Shown in pieces: positions 17,024 to 25,080 of a stretch of 34,129 nucleotides of DNA. Every line of letters starts with the position of its first letter. The first letter of the stretch is position 1. The position numbers were made by a program, and so were the translations under genes. The notes beneath the pieces were generated by a model. That model saw nothing but the letters and a program-made list of their open reading frames with translations. It did not search any database and was not told the DNA's origin. Source of the stretch: Synergistaceae bacterium (GTDB lineage: Bacteria > Synergistota > Synergistia > Synergistales > Aminobacteriaceae); assembly GCA_031274425.1 (NCBI GenBank), contig JAISQE010000120.1, forward strand, positions 1-34,129, in the 5' to 3' direction.

Positions 17024-17047
17024 ATCGAAATGGGTATCGAAATGGGG
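17024..17047. repeat. 12-bp tandem repeat (2 units) after the livK stop
   Basis: TATCGAAATGGG is repeated twice exactly, three bases beyond the stop codon of the proximal binding-protein gene. Confidence 0.9.
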
Positions 17048-17049
17048 AA

Positions 17050-18291
17050 TCAAAGCTTGGACGGATCCCAAGGAATAATAGGTTCGCCGACCTTGATTTC
17101 GTCCGTACCTACGGTAACCAGCGTCCCCTTCTGCCACTGACCGACGGCCAGCGGGTCTCCAGCGCCGACGTTCCTGTGGTAATCATCGAATTTGACGCCC
17201 CAATAGCTGGGGTAGCGTCCTTTCGGAATATCGGCGTTCTCGATGGCCTCCTGTATCTTATCGGCGTCGTACGCTCCGGCCTTTTCGATCATGTCGAACA
17301 TGAAAAGAGTGGCGGAGTAGGTTTGCGTGGCGTGCGTGAGGGGATACCAGCCGTGTTTGGCCTTGTACGATTCGGCGAAATCTTCGAGACCTGGGGCGTT
17401 GTCGCGCTTGATAAACGGATGCGTGTAGGACAAAACGAGACAGCCGTCCACAACCTCCGCGCCCAAAGCGCCGAAGTCGGGCTGGTCGTAGATCAATCCC
17501 ATCGCGAAAAGCATGGGGGGCTCGTAGCCCATCTCCACCATCTTCTTGCGGAAGGGAACTCCGTCCGCGGAGCCCTGGCAGGGTACGAGGACGTCGATCT
17601 TGTTGCTCTGCAGGTTTGCGACAAGGGCGGTGAAGTCCTTGCGATCCAGCGGATATCCTTCTTCGAAGACGGGGGTGATGCCGGCGGCTTTCAAACCGTT
17701 GCGCGCCGCGATGGCCACATATTCGTAGTTGGAGTTCCAGATCAAAGCGACCCTGAGGTTCTCTTTCTTGATGCCGAGATATTTTTCGGCGTACTGAGGC
17801 ATGTACTCCCCCATGCGCATGCCGAAAACGGCCACGCGCGGCGTCCAGTGGAAGTAATTTTTGATTTTGTTGGCGGTGAACTCGTCCGCCCAGCCCGCCG
17901 CGGACATCATGACAGCGCCGTACTCGTCGACCACGCCCTGCACCGCGAAATCGGCAAACGAACCGTAAGAGCCCATGAAAACGCGGTACCCTTTAGCGTA
18001 CAGGCGCTCGAATTCCGAGATGGCTTGACTGGCGTCGGTGGCATCGGCGGCCTCGAACTCGATTTTCTTCCCCAAAATCGTGCCTCTCTTCTCAACGGCC
18101 AGCTCGATGGCGTTTTTCACTTCATTGCCGCCGAAAGCGTAAGCGCCGGTAAGAGGGCCGATCACTCCGATACGAATCACGTCATCGGCGGCACTCGCGA
18201 TTTTCGCGGAAACGAGCGGAATACAAACGGACGCCAACAGCGTCAAGGCAAAAAGCAAACACAGCCGTGAACGCAAAAATCCTCTTTTCAT
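17050..18291 (-). CDS. livK: LIV-type ABC substrate-binding protein, copy 1
   Basis: This is a periplasmic type I binding protein of about 413 residues. It has an N-terminal signal peptide (RSRLCLLFALTLLASVCIPL, then an alanine-rich cleavage region), followed by IRIGVIGPLTGAYAFGG, the family start. Ligand-contact regions such as SAAGWADEF and YTHPF are conserved with copy 2. The start at 18291 has GAGG 8 bases upstream; the frame is open to 18324. It is about 88 percent identical by eye to the next gene upstream on the strand, so it arose by tandem duplication. It is the copy nearest livHMGF. Confidence 0.92.
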   Translation of the reverse strand: MKRGFLRSRLCLLFALTLLASVCIPLVSAKIASAADDVIRIGVIGPLTGAYAFGGNEVKNAIELAVEKRGTILGKKIEFEAADATDASQAISEFERLYAKGYRVFMGSYGSFADFAVQGVVDEYGAVMMSAAGWADEFTANKIKNYFHWTPRVAVFGMRMGEYMPQYAEKYLGIKKENLRVALIWNSNYEYVAIAARNGLKAAGITPVFEEGYPLDRKDFTALVANLQSNKIDVLVPCQGSADGVPFRKKMVEMGYEPPMLFAMGLIYDQPDFGALGAEVVDGCLVLSYTHPFIKRDNAPGLEDFAESYKAKHGWYPLTHATQTYSATLFMFDMIEKAGAYDADKIQEAIENADIPKGRYPSYWGVKFDDYHRNVGAGDPLAVGQWQKGTLVTVGTDEIKVGEPIIPWDPSKL

Positions 18292-18396
18292 TAGTTGTTG
18301 CCTCGCTTTCTTCATTTTTTTCATTACCTTCCGAGACTTCTTCGAACTTCTTTCAGCGCATGACTTGCGAGTGCGAGATAAAACAAAAACCGAAGA

Positions 18397-19641
18397 TCAA
18401 AGTTTGGAGGGATCCCAGGGGATGATGGCCTCGCCGACCTTGATTTCGTCCGTGCCCACAGGGACCAACGTTCCTTTCTGCCATTGGCCGATGACCAGCG
18501 GGTCGCCGGCGCCGAGATTCCTGTGATAATCGTCGAATTTGACGGCCCAATAATTGGGGTATTGGCCCTTCGGGACATCGGCGCTCTCGATGGCCTCTCG
18601 TATCTTATCGACATCGTACGCTCCGGCCTTTTCGATCATGTCGAACATGAACAGCGTGGCGGCATAGGTCTGCGTGGCGTGGGTGAGGGGATACCAGCCG
18701 TGTTTGGCCTTGTACGATTCGGTGAAATCCGCGAGCCCCCGAGCTTTGTCGCGGTTGATGAACGGATGCGTGTAGGACAAAACGAGGCAGCCATCCACCA
18801 CATCCGCGCCCAAAGCGCCGAAATCGGGCTGATCGTAGATCAACCCCATCGCGAAAAGCATGGGAGGAGCGTAACCCATTTCCACCATTTTTTTACGGAA
18901 AGGCACTCCATCAGCGGATCCTTGGCAAGGAATGAGGACGTCGATCTTGTTGCTTTGCAGGTTCGCGACGAGCGCGGTGAAGTCTTTGCGGTCCGCCGGA
19001 TATCCTTCTTCGAAAACGGGGGTGATGCCGGCCGCTTTCAGCCCTTCGCGCGCCGCGATGGCCACGTATTCCACGTTCGTATTCCAGATCAGCGCTACCC
19101 TGAGGTTTTCTTTCTTGACGCCAAGATATTTCTCGGCGTACTGAGGCATGTACTCCCCCATGCGGGTGCCGAATACGCCCACCCGCGCCGACCAGTGAAA
19201 GTAATTTTTGATCTTGTTGGCGGTGAGCTCGTTTGCCCAGCCGGCGGCGGACATTAGGATAGCGCCGTATTCGTCGACTACGCCCTGCACCGCGAAGTCG
19301 GCAAACGGGGCGTATGTGCCCATGAAAACGCGAAATCCTTTAGCGTACAAACGCTCGAATTCCGAAATGACCTGACTGGCGTCGTTAGCGTCGGCGGCCT
19401 CGAACTCGATTTTCTTTCCCAAAACCGTGCCTCTCTTCTCGACGGCCAGTTCGATGGCGTTTTTGACCTCATTGCCGCCAAAAGCATAGACGCCGGTGAT
19501 GGACCCGATCACGGCGATGCGAATCACATCGTCGTCGGCGTAGGCGACTTTCGCGGGAACGGACTGAACACAAACGGACACCAACAACGTCAGAACGAAA
19601 AGCGCAGATACCCGTGAACGTAAAAGCCTTCTCTGCATCAT
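18397..19641 (-). CDS. livK: LIV-type ABC substrate-binding protein, copy 2
   Basis: This 414-residue paralogue of the downstream gene also has an N-terminal signal peptide, here ending near VAYADDD, and the mature start IRIAVIGSITGVYAFGG. Roughly 45 of 378 mature positions differ from copy 1. Several differences lie near the expected ligand cleft (for example GSYGSF against GTYAPF), so the two may differ in ligand preference. A strong AAGGAGG precedes the ATG. It is the first cistron of the transporter train. Confidence 0.92.
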   Translation of the reverse strand: MMQRRLLRSRVSALFVLTLLVSVCVQSVPAKVAYADDDVIRIAVIGSITGVYAFGGNEVKNAIELAVEKRGTVLGKKIEFEAADANDASQVISEFERLYAKGFRVFMGTYAPFADFAVQGVVDEYGAILMSAAGWANELTANKIKNYFHWSARVGVFGTRMGEYMPQYAEKYLGVKKENLRVALIWNTNVEYVAIAAREGLKAAGITPVFEEGYPADRKDFTALVANLQSNKIDVLIPCQGSADGVPFRKKMVEMGYAPPMLFAMGLIYDQPDFGALGADVVDGCLVLSYTHPFINRDKARGLADFTESYKAKHGWYPLTHATQTYAATLFMFDMIEKAGAYDVDKIREAIESADVPKGQYPNYWAVKFDDYHRNLGAGDPLVIGQWQKGTLVPVGTDEIKVGEAIIPWDPSKL

Positions 19642-19650
19642 CTTACCTCC

Positions 19651-19671
19651 TTTTTACTTTTTACTTTTTAC
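19651..19671. repeat. 7-bp tandem repeat (3 units) before the livK copy 2 ribosome binding site
   Basis: TTTTTAC is repeated three times (GTAAAAA on the coding strand), running straight into the AAGGAGG of the binding-protein gene. Confidence 0.85.
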
Positions 19672-19810
19672 TTTTTTCTCTTTTTCACTACCGCTCGAAA
19701 CTTTCTTTAACGCGCCGCGACTTCGAGACAAGGCAGCAATCGAATGGAATCCCCCCTTTTGTGCGAAAATAACGGCGAGATAGATAAAAATGCCTCCTCC
19801 GTTTTGTGTT

Positions 19811-20722
19811 TTATTGAGACAGAGTTTTTACGTGATCTTCGATTCCTTGTTCCAGTGAGAAAACCGGGCTGTAGCCGAGGTGCTCGCGCGCGCCCCGCGT
19901 ATCGAACAGACCCATGGTGGCGGGTTTCGCGCCGTCGTCCACCATGGTGATGTCGGCTTTCGGGATCACGCGTCGGATGGCGTCGCAGTACTCGGCTGCC
20001 GTGACTTCGTGGCCGGTGCAGTTGTAGGTCCCCGAAGGCGGGTTTTTCGCGAGGACGGCGCATACCGCGGCTTCGCTTGCGTCTTTGGCGTAATTGATGC
20101 TGACCTTCATGTCGCTGAGCCGGCTTTGCCTCATCGGCTCGCCCTTTAGGGACCCTTCGATCAAATCGTTCCAGCCGCTGGTTTTCGATCCGGCCTTTTT
20201 ACCCGGGCCATAGATCAGGGCGAGGCGAACGCCCACGATATTGAGGCCGTAGATCTTGTCGTATTCCTTACCTATCATCTCGTCGAACGCCTTGGTGACG
20301 CCATATACATTGATGGGCCTCGACGGCAGATCGTCGGGCAGTCTATCGACGCCCAGCGGCTTGTAATATTCGTACGATCCGACCGTGGCGGAGGTGCTGG
20401 CGAACACCACCCGCTCCAGACCGAATATTCTTGCGGCCTCGTAGCAATTGACGGTCCCTTCGCAGTTGAGCCGAAAGGCCAAATAGGGGTTCCGTTGGCT
20501 GTCCAAGTTGCGTAAAGCCGCCAAGTGCATGATTCTGTCCGCTTTGTGCTTTTTGATCGCCTCGAAAAGAGAAAGCTGGTTCAGTAAATCGCCGCGAAAG
20601 TGCTCCGCTCCCTTCAATAGCTCCGCCGATTCCGGCGGAGGCCCGGACAATGTATCGAACGTCGTCACTTGATGCCCCAGGGACATCAGCCGGTTCGCCG
20701 CGTATGTGCCGATAAAACCCAA
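19811..20722 (-). CDS. NAD-dependent epimerase/dehydratase, start region frameshifted
   Basis: This extended short-chain dehydrogenase has STSATVGSYEYY, then YGVTKAFDE holding the catalytic Tyr-x-x-x-Lys, and VRLALIYGPG. It probably acts on a nucleotide sugar or similar substrate; none can be named. As written the frame opens at a TTG (20722) and starts MGFIGTY, cutting into the Rossmann glycine motif. A strong GGGAGG with TTG 8 bases later (20745) lies upstream, and adding one base near 20736 would give MKVLITGGLGFIG, the standard start. So a single-base deletion, real or from sequencing, breaks the N-terminus. A weak product from 20722 would lack part of the NAD site. Confidence 0.8.
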   Translation of the reverse strand: MGFIGTYAANRLMSLGHQVTTFDTLSGPPPESAELLKGAEHFRGDLLNQLSLFEAIKKHKADRIMHLAALRNLDSQRNPYLAFRLNCEGTVNCYEAARIFGLERVVFASTSATVGSYEYYKPLGVDRLPDDLPSRPINVYGVTKAFDEMIGKEYDKIYGLNIVGVRLALIYGPGKKAGSKTSGWNDLIEGSLKGEPMRQSRLSDMKVSINYAKDASEAAVCAVLAKNPPSGTYNCTGHEVTAAEYCDAIRRVIPKADITMVDDGAKPATMGLFDTRGAREHLGYSPVFSLEQGIEDHVKTLSQ

Positions 20723-20785
20723 CCCGCCCGTAATCAGACCTTCAACTTATAAACCTCCCTGGTATGCGAATTTGAATTGACATCT

Positions 20786-20821
20786 CGAGAAGCATGAAGA
20801 AAACGAGAAGCATGAAGAAAA
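20786..20821. repeat. 18-bp tandem repeat (2 identical units)
   Basis: CGAGAAGCATGAAGAAAA is repeated twice exactly. It lies upstream of the epimerase and downstream of the tautomerase terminator stem; its A-run supplies the terminator T-tract on the minus strand. Confidence 0.95.
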
Positions 20822-20861
20822 AAAGATCTTGTTCGTCCGCAGCGTACGGCCGAACAAGATC
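20817..20861 (-). terminator. Rho-independent terminator after the tautomerase gene
   Basis: There is a perfect 11-bp stem, GATCTTGTTCG (20825-20835) with CGAACAAGATC (20851-20861), and a 15-base loop. On the minus strand it is followed directly by a T-run. It should end the FAD oxidase-tautomerase transcript. Confidence 0.85.
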
Positions 20862-20868
20862 GGCAGTG

Positions 20869-21213
20869 TTATTTCAACGAGCCTTTGGCGCCCCAGACCG
20901 GCAGTTCGGAAATGGAAACGTACACTTCGCCCGCCTCGAGTTCCGCGACATCCTGAAGAAGTTTGAAAACGGCCTCGGTAAAAGCTTTATTGTTTTCGAA
21001 CGGGGCCTGTTTGTAGCATCGCACATCCACAAACGCGCAGCGCGTCATCTTTTTGCCGGCAAAGTACATCGTGTGCCCGTCGGATATGTCGATCATCAAA
21101 ACGGACTCCGACTTGTTCGGGATCAACGTGACAATTTTGCCGAGTTCGCTTGCTATCGTATCTTTCTGCTCCGCGCGGAGCGCTGTTGTCGTGTGTACGG
21201 CAATAAACGGCAT
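20869..21213 (-). CDS. MIF-like tautomerase family protein
   Basis: This is a 114-residue protein of the tautomerase/MIF superfamily. The proline after Met1, the usual catalytic base after Met removal, is present (MPFIAVHTT). The MIF-like middle contains IPNKSESVLMIDI. It may isomerise keto-enol forms of an aromatic or keto acid. The start is preceded by GGAGGG. It follows the FAD oxidase by 14 bases on the same strand and is closed by a terminator, so the two form one unit. Confidence 0.75.
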   Translation of the reverse strand: MPFIAVHTTTALRAEQKDTIASELGKIVTLIPNKSESVLMIDISDGHTMYFAGKKMTRCAFVDVRCYKQAPFENNKAFTEAVFKLLQDVAELEAGEVYVSISELPVWGAKGSLK

Positions 21214-21227
21214 ATTTGCTGCCCTCC

Positions 21228-22718
21228 TTATTTTTCCGCAATCTCCATGCGGATACTTGTCTGAAGACGGCTATCCCCGCGAGACTTGACCAAAGCGCCG
21301 GGGTTCATGATGTAGCGCGGATCCATCATGTCCTTCAAGGCCACCATCAATGGGTAGGACGTGCCATGCTCCTGTTTCGCAAATTGCACGCGGCGTTTGC
21401 CCATGCCGTGGTGGTGCACGCAGCCGCCGGTGGGGTATTTCAACACCTCGCGGCAGATGGCGTACACCAGCTCGCTGTGTTCGTCGTTGGCGGTTTCCGG
21501 GCTGTTCAACTTCAGTCGGTAGACGAAGTAAATATTGGTGCCGTTGATGTAACTGTGGGATACGTGCCCGCCCAGCATGACTAGATTCGGGAATTTAGGG
21601 GTCACGTTCTTCAGCACGTCGTCGTATATCTTGACGACGTCGGTCCAACTGGCCGATATTTCGGTGGTGGCGTACATCGTTTGGGTTTCGCGGAACTCCT
21701 GGGCCGTTTTGGGGTTTCCGTAGCGTTTGCAGAGATCGTTGCGATGCACCATCCAGTGCTCCACCGCTTCTTTGCCGATGAACTCGCCCCCGGCTTTTAC
21801 TGAAATTTCGTGAATTTTTTCGCCGGTTATCTGCGCGATTTCCCGGGGGCCCTCGCACACGAAGAACATATAGGCCTCGTCGTCTTTCATCTTGACGCTG
21901 CCGAAGTTGTAGTCCATGTCGGCCTTGTCGTACAGGCGCACCACCGAGGGCTTGTAGCCTTTGATCATGATTTCATGCAGGGCTTTGAATCCGTCGTGCA
22001 TGTTTTTCATTTTATAGCCGCCCATCCACATGTCGTCGGGATAGAAGGGGAACAGCTTGAGGGTGGCCTCCGTGATGAAGCCGAACGCTCCCTCGCCTCC
22101 GATGAACAGATGGCGCAGGTCGGGGCCGGAGGAACGGCGCGGAACACTGCGGATACGGACAACCTCGCCGTTGGGCAGAACCGCTTCGAGCCCGCACACC
22201 ATATCTTCGATGCCGCCGTAATAGGTGGAGAACTGACCGATGCTGCGCGTGGCGACCAAGCCGCCGATGTCCGCCATCGGCAGGCTCTGCGGGCCATGGC
22301 CGGTGGTCAAGCCCTTTTCGCGCACCAAGTTTTCCAAGCGCTCCATCGGGGCGCCGCATTCGCAGGTCACCATCATGTTGGCCTCGTCCACATCGATGAT
22401 CTTGTTCATCATCGACGCGTCCAGGATGACGGTATTCTCGTTGCGAACCTCAAGCAACCCTTCGGCGGAGGAATTGCCCGTTCTCGGAATCACGTAGACG
22501 TCGTTGTCGTTACAGTACTTCATCACATTGCTGATTTCCTCTTTGGACGCGGCGTTCAGAATGCAGATGGGCAACGGGTTGGCGTACACGCCGTATGCCT
22601 TGGCGTAGCTCCTGTTATAGCCCTCTCCGAATTTCAGAGATTCCTCGTCCGTCAAGACCCGGTCTTTTCCGAGCAGGTTTTGAAAATCCGCAAGCGCTTG
22701 CTGCCTTGTTACCAACAT
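21228..22718 (-). CDS. FAD-binding oxidase (alkyl-DHAP synthase/VAO-like)
   Basis: This 496-residue flavoprotein has the PCMH FAD domain (IPRTGNSSAEG, then GHGPQSLPMADIGGLVATRS) and a C-terminal domain with HHHGMGK at about residues 435-441, seen in alkyldihydroxyacetone-phosphate synthase and related dehydrogenases. It ends with the usual DPRYIMNPGAL. The reaction is unknown. A full GGAGGAGG precedes the ATG. It is divergent from a complete etfBA pair, which suggests that EtfAB is its electron acceptor, and it is cotranscribed with a tautomerase. Confidence 0.83.
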   Translation of the reverse strand: MLVTRQQALADFQNLLGKDRVLTDEESLKFGEGYNRSYAKAYGVYANPLPICILNAASKEEISNVMKYCNDNDVYVIPRTGNSSAEGLLEVRNENTVILDASMMNKIIDVDEANMMVTCECGAPMERLENLVREKGLTTGHGPQSLPMADIGGLVATRSIGQFSTYYGGIEDMVCGLEAVLPNGEVVRIRSVPRRSSGPDLRHLFIGGEGAFGFITEATLKLFPFYPDDMWMGGYKMKNMHDGFKALHEIMIKGYKPSVVRLYDKADMDYNFGSVKMKDDEAYMFFVCEGPREIAQITGEKIHEISVKAGGEFIGKEAVEHWMVHRNDLCKRYGNPKTAQEFRETQTMYATTEISASWTDVVKIYDDVLKNVTPKFPNLVMLGGHVSHSYINGTNIYFVYRLKLNSPETANDEHSELVYAICREVLKYPTGGCVHHHGMGKRRVQFAKQEHGTSYPLMVALKDMMDPRYIMNPGALVKSRGDSRLQTSIRMEIAEK

Positions 22719-22825
22719 TTATTTTTCCTCCTCCGTAGGTATAAAAAAGAATTACGAATCCGTCGCATTGCCGCGAGTCCAAGAAAACATCCATCGCCAT
22801 CGACCATCGCCGCACAGTGGTGCGT

Positions 22826-22853
22826 AGAATAAATAGATTTTTGATGAAATCAA
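22826..22853 (-). promoter_or_regulatory. Promoter candidate for the FAD oxidase-tautomerase unit
   Basis: On the minus strand TTGATT (22853-22848), a 16-base spacer and TATTCT (22831-22826). The -35 overlaps a small palindrome, TTGATGAAATCAA. Confidence 0.4.
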
Positions 22854-23041
22854 ATAATTTATGACTAGAGTACAGCACGTTCGGGATAATTCAAATGTAA
22901 AAAAACATGGCGTACATGTAAAATATTATCGCATCGATGGGCTTTACTATAGCAAACTGCCGATGAGAGAAGCATTGAAGGGGAGAAGCTATAGGATGAT
23001 CTACCGGCGTTATATCCTCCACTTTTCTCTCAGGAAGCTAT

Positions 23042-23047
23042 TATAAT
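23042..23047 (+). promoter_or_regulatory. Possible -10 element for etfBA
   Basis: A perfect TATAAT ends 32 bases before the etfB GTG, but no matching -35 lies 16-18 bases upstream. If used, it may need an activator. Confidence 0.3.
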
Positions 23048-23079
23048 CAATAAATCATAATAACGACCGAGGTGGCGGC

Positions 23080-23895
23080 GTGAATATACTCGTATGCGTA
23101 AAACAGGTTCCTAACAGCACCGAGATCAAAATCGATCCGGAAACCAACAGCCTGATCCGCGACGGCGTGCCCAGCATCGTCAACACCTTTGACGGATTCG
23201 CGCTGGAGATGGCCGCCAGGATCAAAGACAAGCGGGAAGCGAAAATCGTCGTCATGTCCATGGGACCGGAACAGGCAAAAGCCGCGCTGAAAGAATGCCT
23301 CGCCGTAGGAGCCGACAAAGCCTATCTGGTCAGCGACCGCGCTTTTGGCGGTTCCGATACCCTGGCTACCAGCTACATTCTCTCCAAAGCCGTCAGGACG
23401 GTGGAGGCGGAAGAGGGCGTATTCGATCTGATTTTCTGCGGCAAGCAAGCCATCGATGGAGATACGGCGCAGGTAGGGCCGGAATTGGCGGAGCACTTGG
23501 ACTATCCCCAAATTACCTGCATCACCGACATTACGCTGGAAGAGGGCAAAATTCGGGCGGAACGGCAAACGGAGAACGGCAAGGAAATCTGGGAAGCCTC
23601 GATGCCCGCAGTCGTCACCGTGACCAAGCCGGACTTCGAACCGCGTTGCTCTTCCGTCAAATCGAAAATCGCCGCCAGACACGCGGCCATTCCGGTGCTG
23701 ACCATCGACGAAATAAAGGCGGAAGTAGAAAGGATCGGACTGAAAGGCTCTCCTACCAAGGTAAAGAAAACCTTCGTTCCCCCCCGTAAAAACGGCGGCG
23801 TCGTCGTTCAAGAGGAGACGGAGCGGGAATCGGCAATCAAGCTGGCCGCGCTGCTGAGCGATGCCGGGATCGCACTGGGAGGGGCAAAAAAGTGA
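23080..23895 (+). CDS. etfB: Electron transfer flavoprotein beta subunit (canonical)
   Basis: This 271-residue ETF beta has the standard start MNILVCVKQVP and CGKQAIDGDTAQVGPELAEHL at about 120-140. The DGDTAQVGP form is common in ETF beta proteins of anaerobes, including the flavin-bifurcating kind. The GTG start is preceded by GAGG at 8 bases. Its stop overlaps the etfA start (GTGA). It is divergent from the FAD oxidase that probably feeds it electrons. Confidence 0.95.
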   Translation: MNILVCVKQVPNSTEIKIDPETNSLIRDGVPSIVNTFDGFALEMAARIKDKREAKIVVMSMGPEQAKAALKECLAVGADKAYLVSDRAFGGSDTLATSYILSKAVRTVEAEEGVFDLIFCGKQAIDGDTAQVGPELAEHLDYPQITCITDITLEEGKIRAERQTENGKEIWEASMPAVVTVTKPDFEPRCSSVKSKIAARHAAIPVLTIDEIKAEVERIGLKGSPTKVKKTFVPPRKNGGVVVQEETERESAIKLAALLSDAGIALGGAKK

Positions 23896-24911
23896 AGGGC
23901 TGCAAGAATATTTGGGTATGGATCGAGACGGCGGACGGCGCCGCAAAAAATGCGGGGCTGGAGTTATTGACCCCTGGACGCAGGATGGCCGACTCCGCCG
24001 GGGAATCGTTGGTTGCCGTGATTATAGGCAATCAGGCGGAAAAAGCCGCAAAATCCGCGATTGCCTACGGCGCCGATCGGGTGATTTTGGTGCAGGACGA
24101 TCGCTTTGCGGAATATAACACCGAACCGTTTACAGACGCGATGTGTCAGTTGATTAAAAAATACAAGCCCAACGCGGTGCTCTTCGGCGCTTCCGGCGCG
24201 GGTCGCGATTTCGCGCCCAGGGTCGCGTGCAGAGTCGCAACCGGCCTTACGGCGGACTGTACGGGCTTGGACGTCGATGCGGAGACGGGCATTGTGCGGT
24301 GGACCCGCCCCGCGTTCGGCGGCAACCTGATGGCGGTCATCGAATGCCCCGATGCCAGGCCCCAGATGGGTACGGTGCGTCCCGGCGTGTTCAAAAAAAG
24401 GACTCCCGACGAGAATCGGACCGCGGAGATTATACGGGAAACGGTGAAAACGCCTCCAGAAGGTCGTTCGAAGCTGATTCATCGGATCTCGGACGCCGCG
24501 GAAAACATGGTGAACCTAGAGGAAGCGGAGATCGTCGTCTCCGGAGGCCGCGGCCTGGGCAAGCCCGAAAACTTCGCTTTAGTACGGGCTTTGGCCGACG
24601 CTCTGGGCGGGGCCGTCGGTTCCTCCCGCGCGGCGGTCGACGCGGGCTGGATCTCCCACACGCACCAGGTGGGGCAGACCGGCAAAACCGTAGGGCCGAA
24701 GCTCTACGTAGCCTGCGGCATTTCCGGCGCTATCCAACATTTGGCGGGCATGTCGGGTTCCGATACGATCGTCGCCGTCAACAAGGACCAAGACGCCCCC
24801 ATCTTTGGCCTGGCGGATTACGGCATCGTCGGGAATCTCTTGGAGGTGCTTCCCGCCCTGACCGAAGAAATAAAACGCCTGAAAACCGCGAGTGATAGTG
24901 AATTGAAGTAA
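23892..24911 (+). CDS. etfA: Electron transfer flavoprotein alpha subunit (canonical)
   Basis: This 339-residue ETF alpha has [13 protein letters not shown] near 217-229, then [20 protein letters not shown] (261-280), IQHLAGM and [20 protein letters not shown]. This is the complete FAD-binding domain that carries the electron-shuttling flavin. There is no ferredoxin-like N-terminal extension. The start is GTG with GGGAGGGG upstream, overlapping etfB. It ends about 100 bases before the stem-loop repeat at 25011. Confidence 0.95.
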   Translation: MKGCKNIWVWIETADGAAKNAGLELLTPGRRMADSAGESLVAVIIGNQAEKAAKSAIAYGADRVILVQDDRFAEYNTEPFTDAMCQLIKKYKPNAVLFGASGAGRDFAPRVACRVATGLTADCTGLDVDAETGIVRWTRPAFGGNLMAVIECPDARPQMGTVRPGVFKKRTPDENRTAEIIRETVKTPPEGRSKLIHRISDAAENMVNLEEAEIVVSGGRGLGKPENFALVRALADALGGAVGSSRAAVDAGWISHTHQVGQTGKTVGPKLYVACGISGAIQHLAGMSGSDTIVAVNKDQDAPIFGLADYGIVGNLLEVLPALTEEIKRLKTASDSELK

Positions 24912-25010
24912 AAGGCCTAAAGTTAGAATAGCTAAAAACAGTTTTTTAAAGGGTTTAACTCATTTTTTCCAGTACGTTCTTTTGTAAAGCACTATATCAT
25001 CGCGAATTGT

Positions 25011-25070
25011 GGGTTTCAGGGGGACCAGTGAGGACCATCTAAGGGTCCAACGATCTCCGTCCCCCTGAGC
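25011..25070 (+). repeat. GC-rich stem-loop repeat between convergent genes
   Basis: The outer stem TCAGGGGGAC (25016-25025) pairs with GTCCCCCTGA (25059-25068). The inner stem GGACC (25032-25036) pairs with GGTCC (25044-25048). It is symmetric, so it can fold in either transcript, and it may end both etfA (plus) and citF (minus). Confidence 0.75.
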
Positions 25071-25080
25071 TTGTATGAGT

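Larger units (their letters stand above)
22719..23079. other. Divergent intergenic region, regulatory only
   Basis: These 361 bases lie between two divergent genes and hold the two promoter candidates listed separately plus a few CCATCG repeats near 22790-22808. A 61-codon frame at 22861-23046 shows no recognisable protein and no ribosome binding site, and I do not call it. Confidence 0.5.

Noticed and set aside
22861-23046. A 61-codon frame upstream of etfBA
   Set aside because: No ribosome binding site or family resemblance, and it runs through the promoter region.
24912-25010. Classical terminator directly after etfA
   Set aside because: The AT-rich stretch has no convincing stem; the stem-loop repeat that follows is the better candidate.
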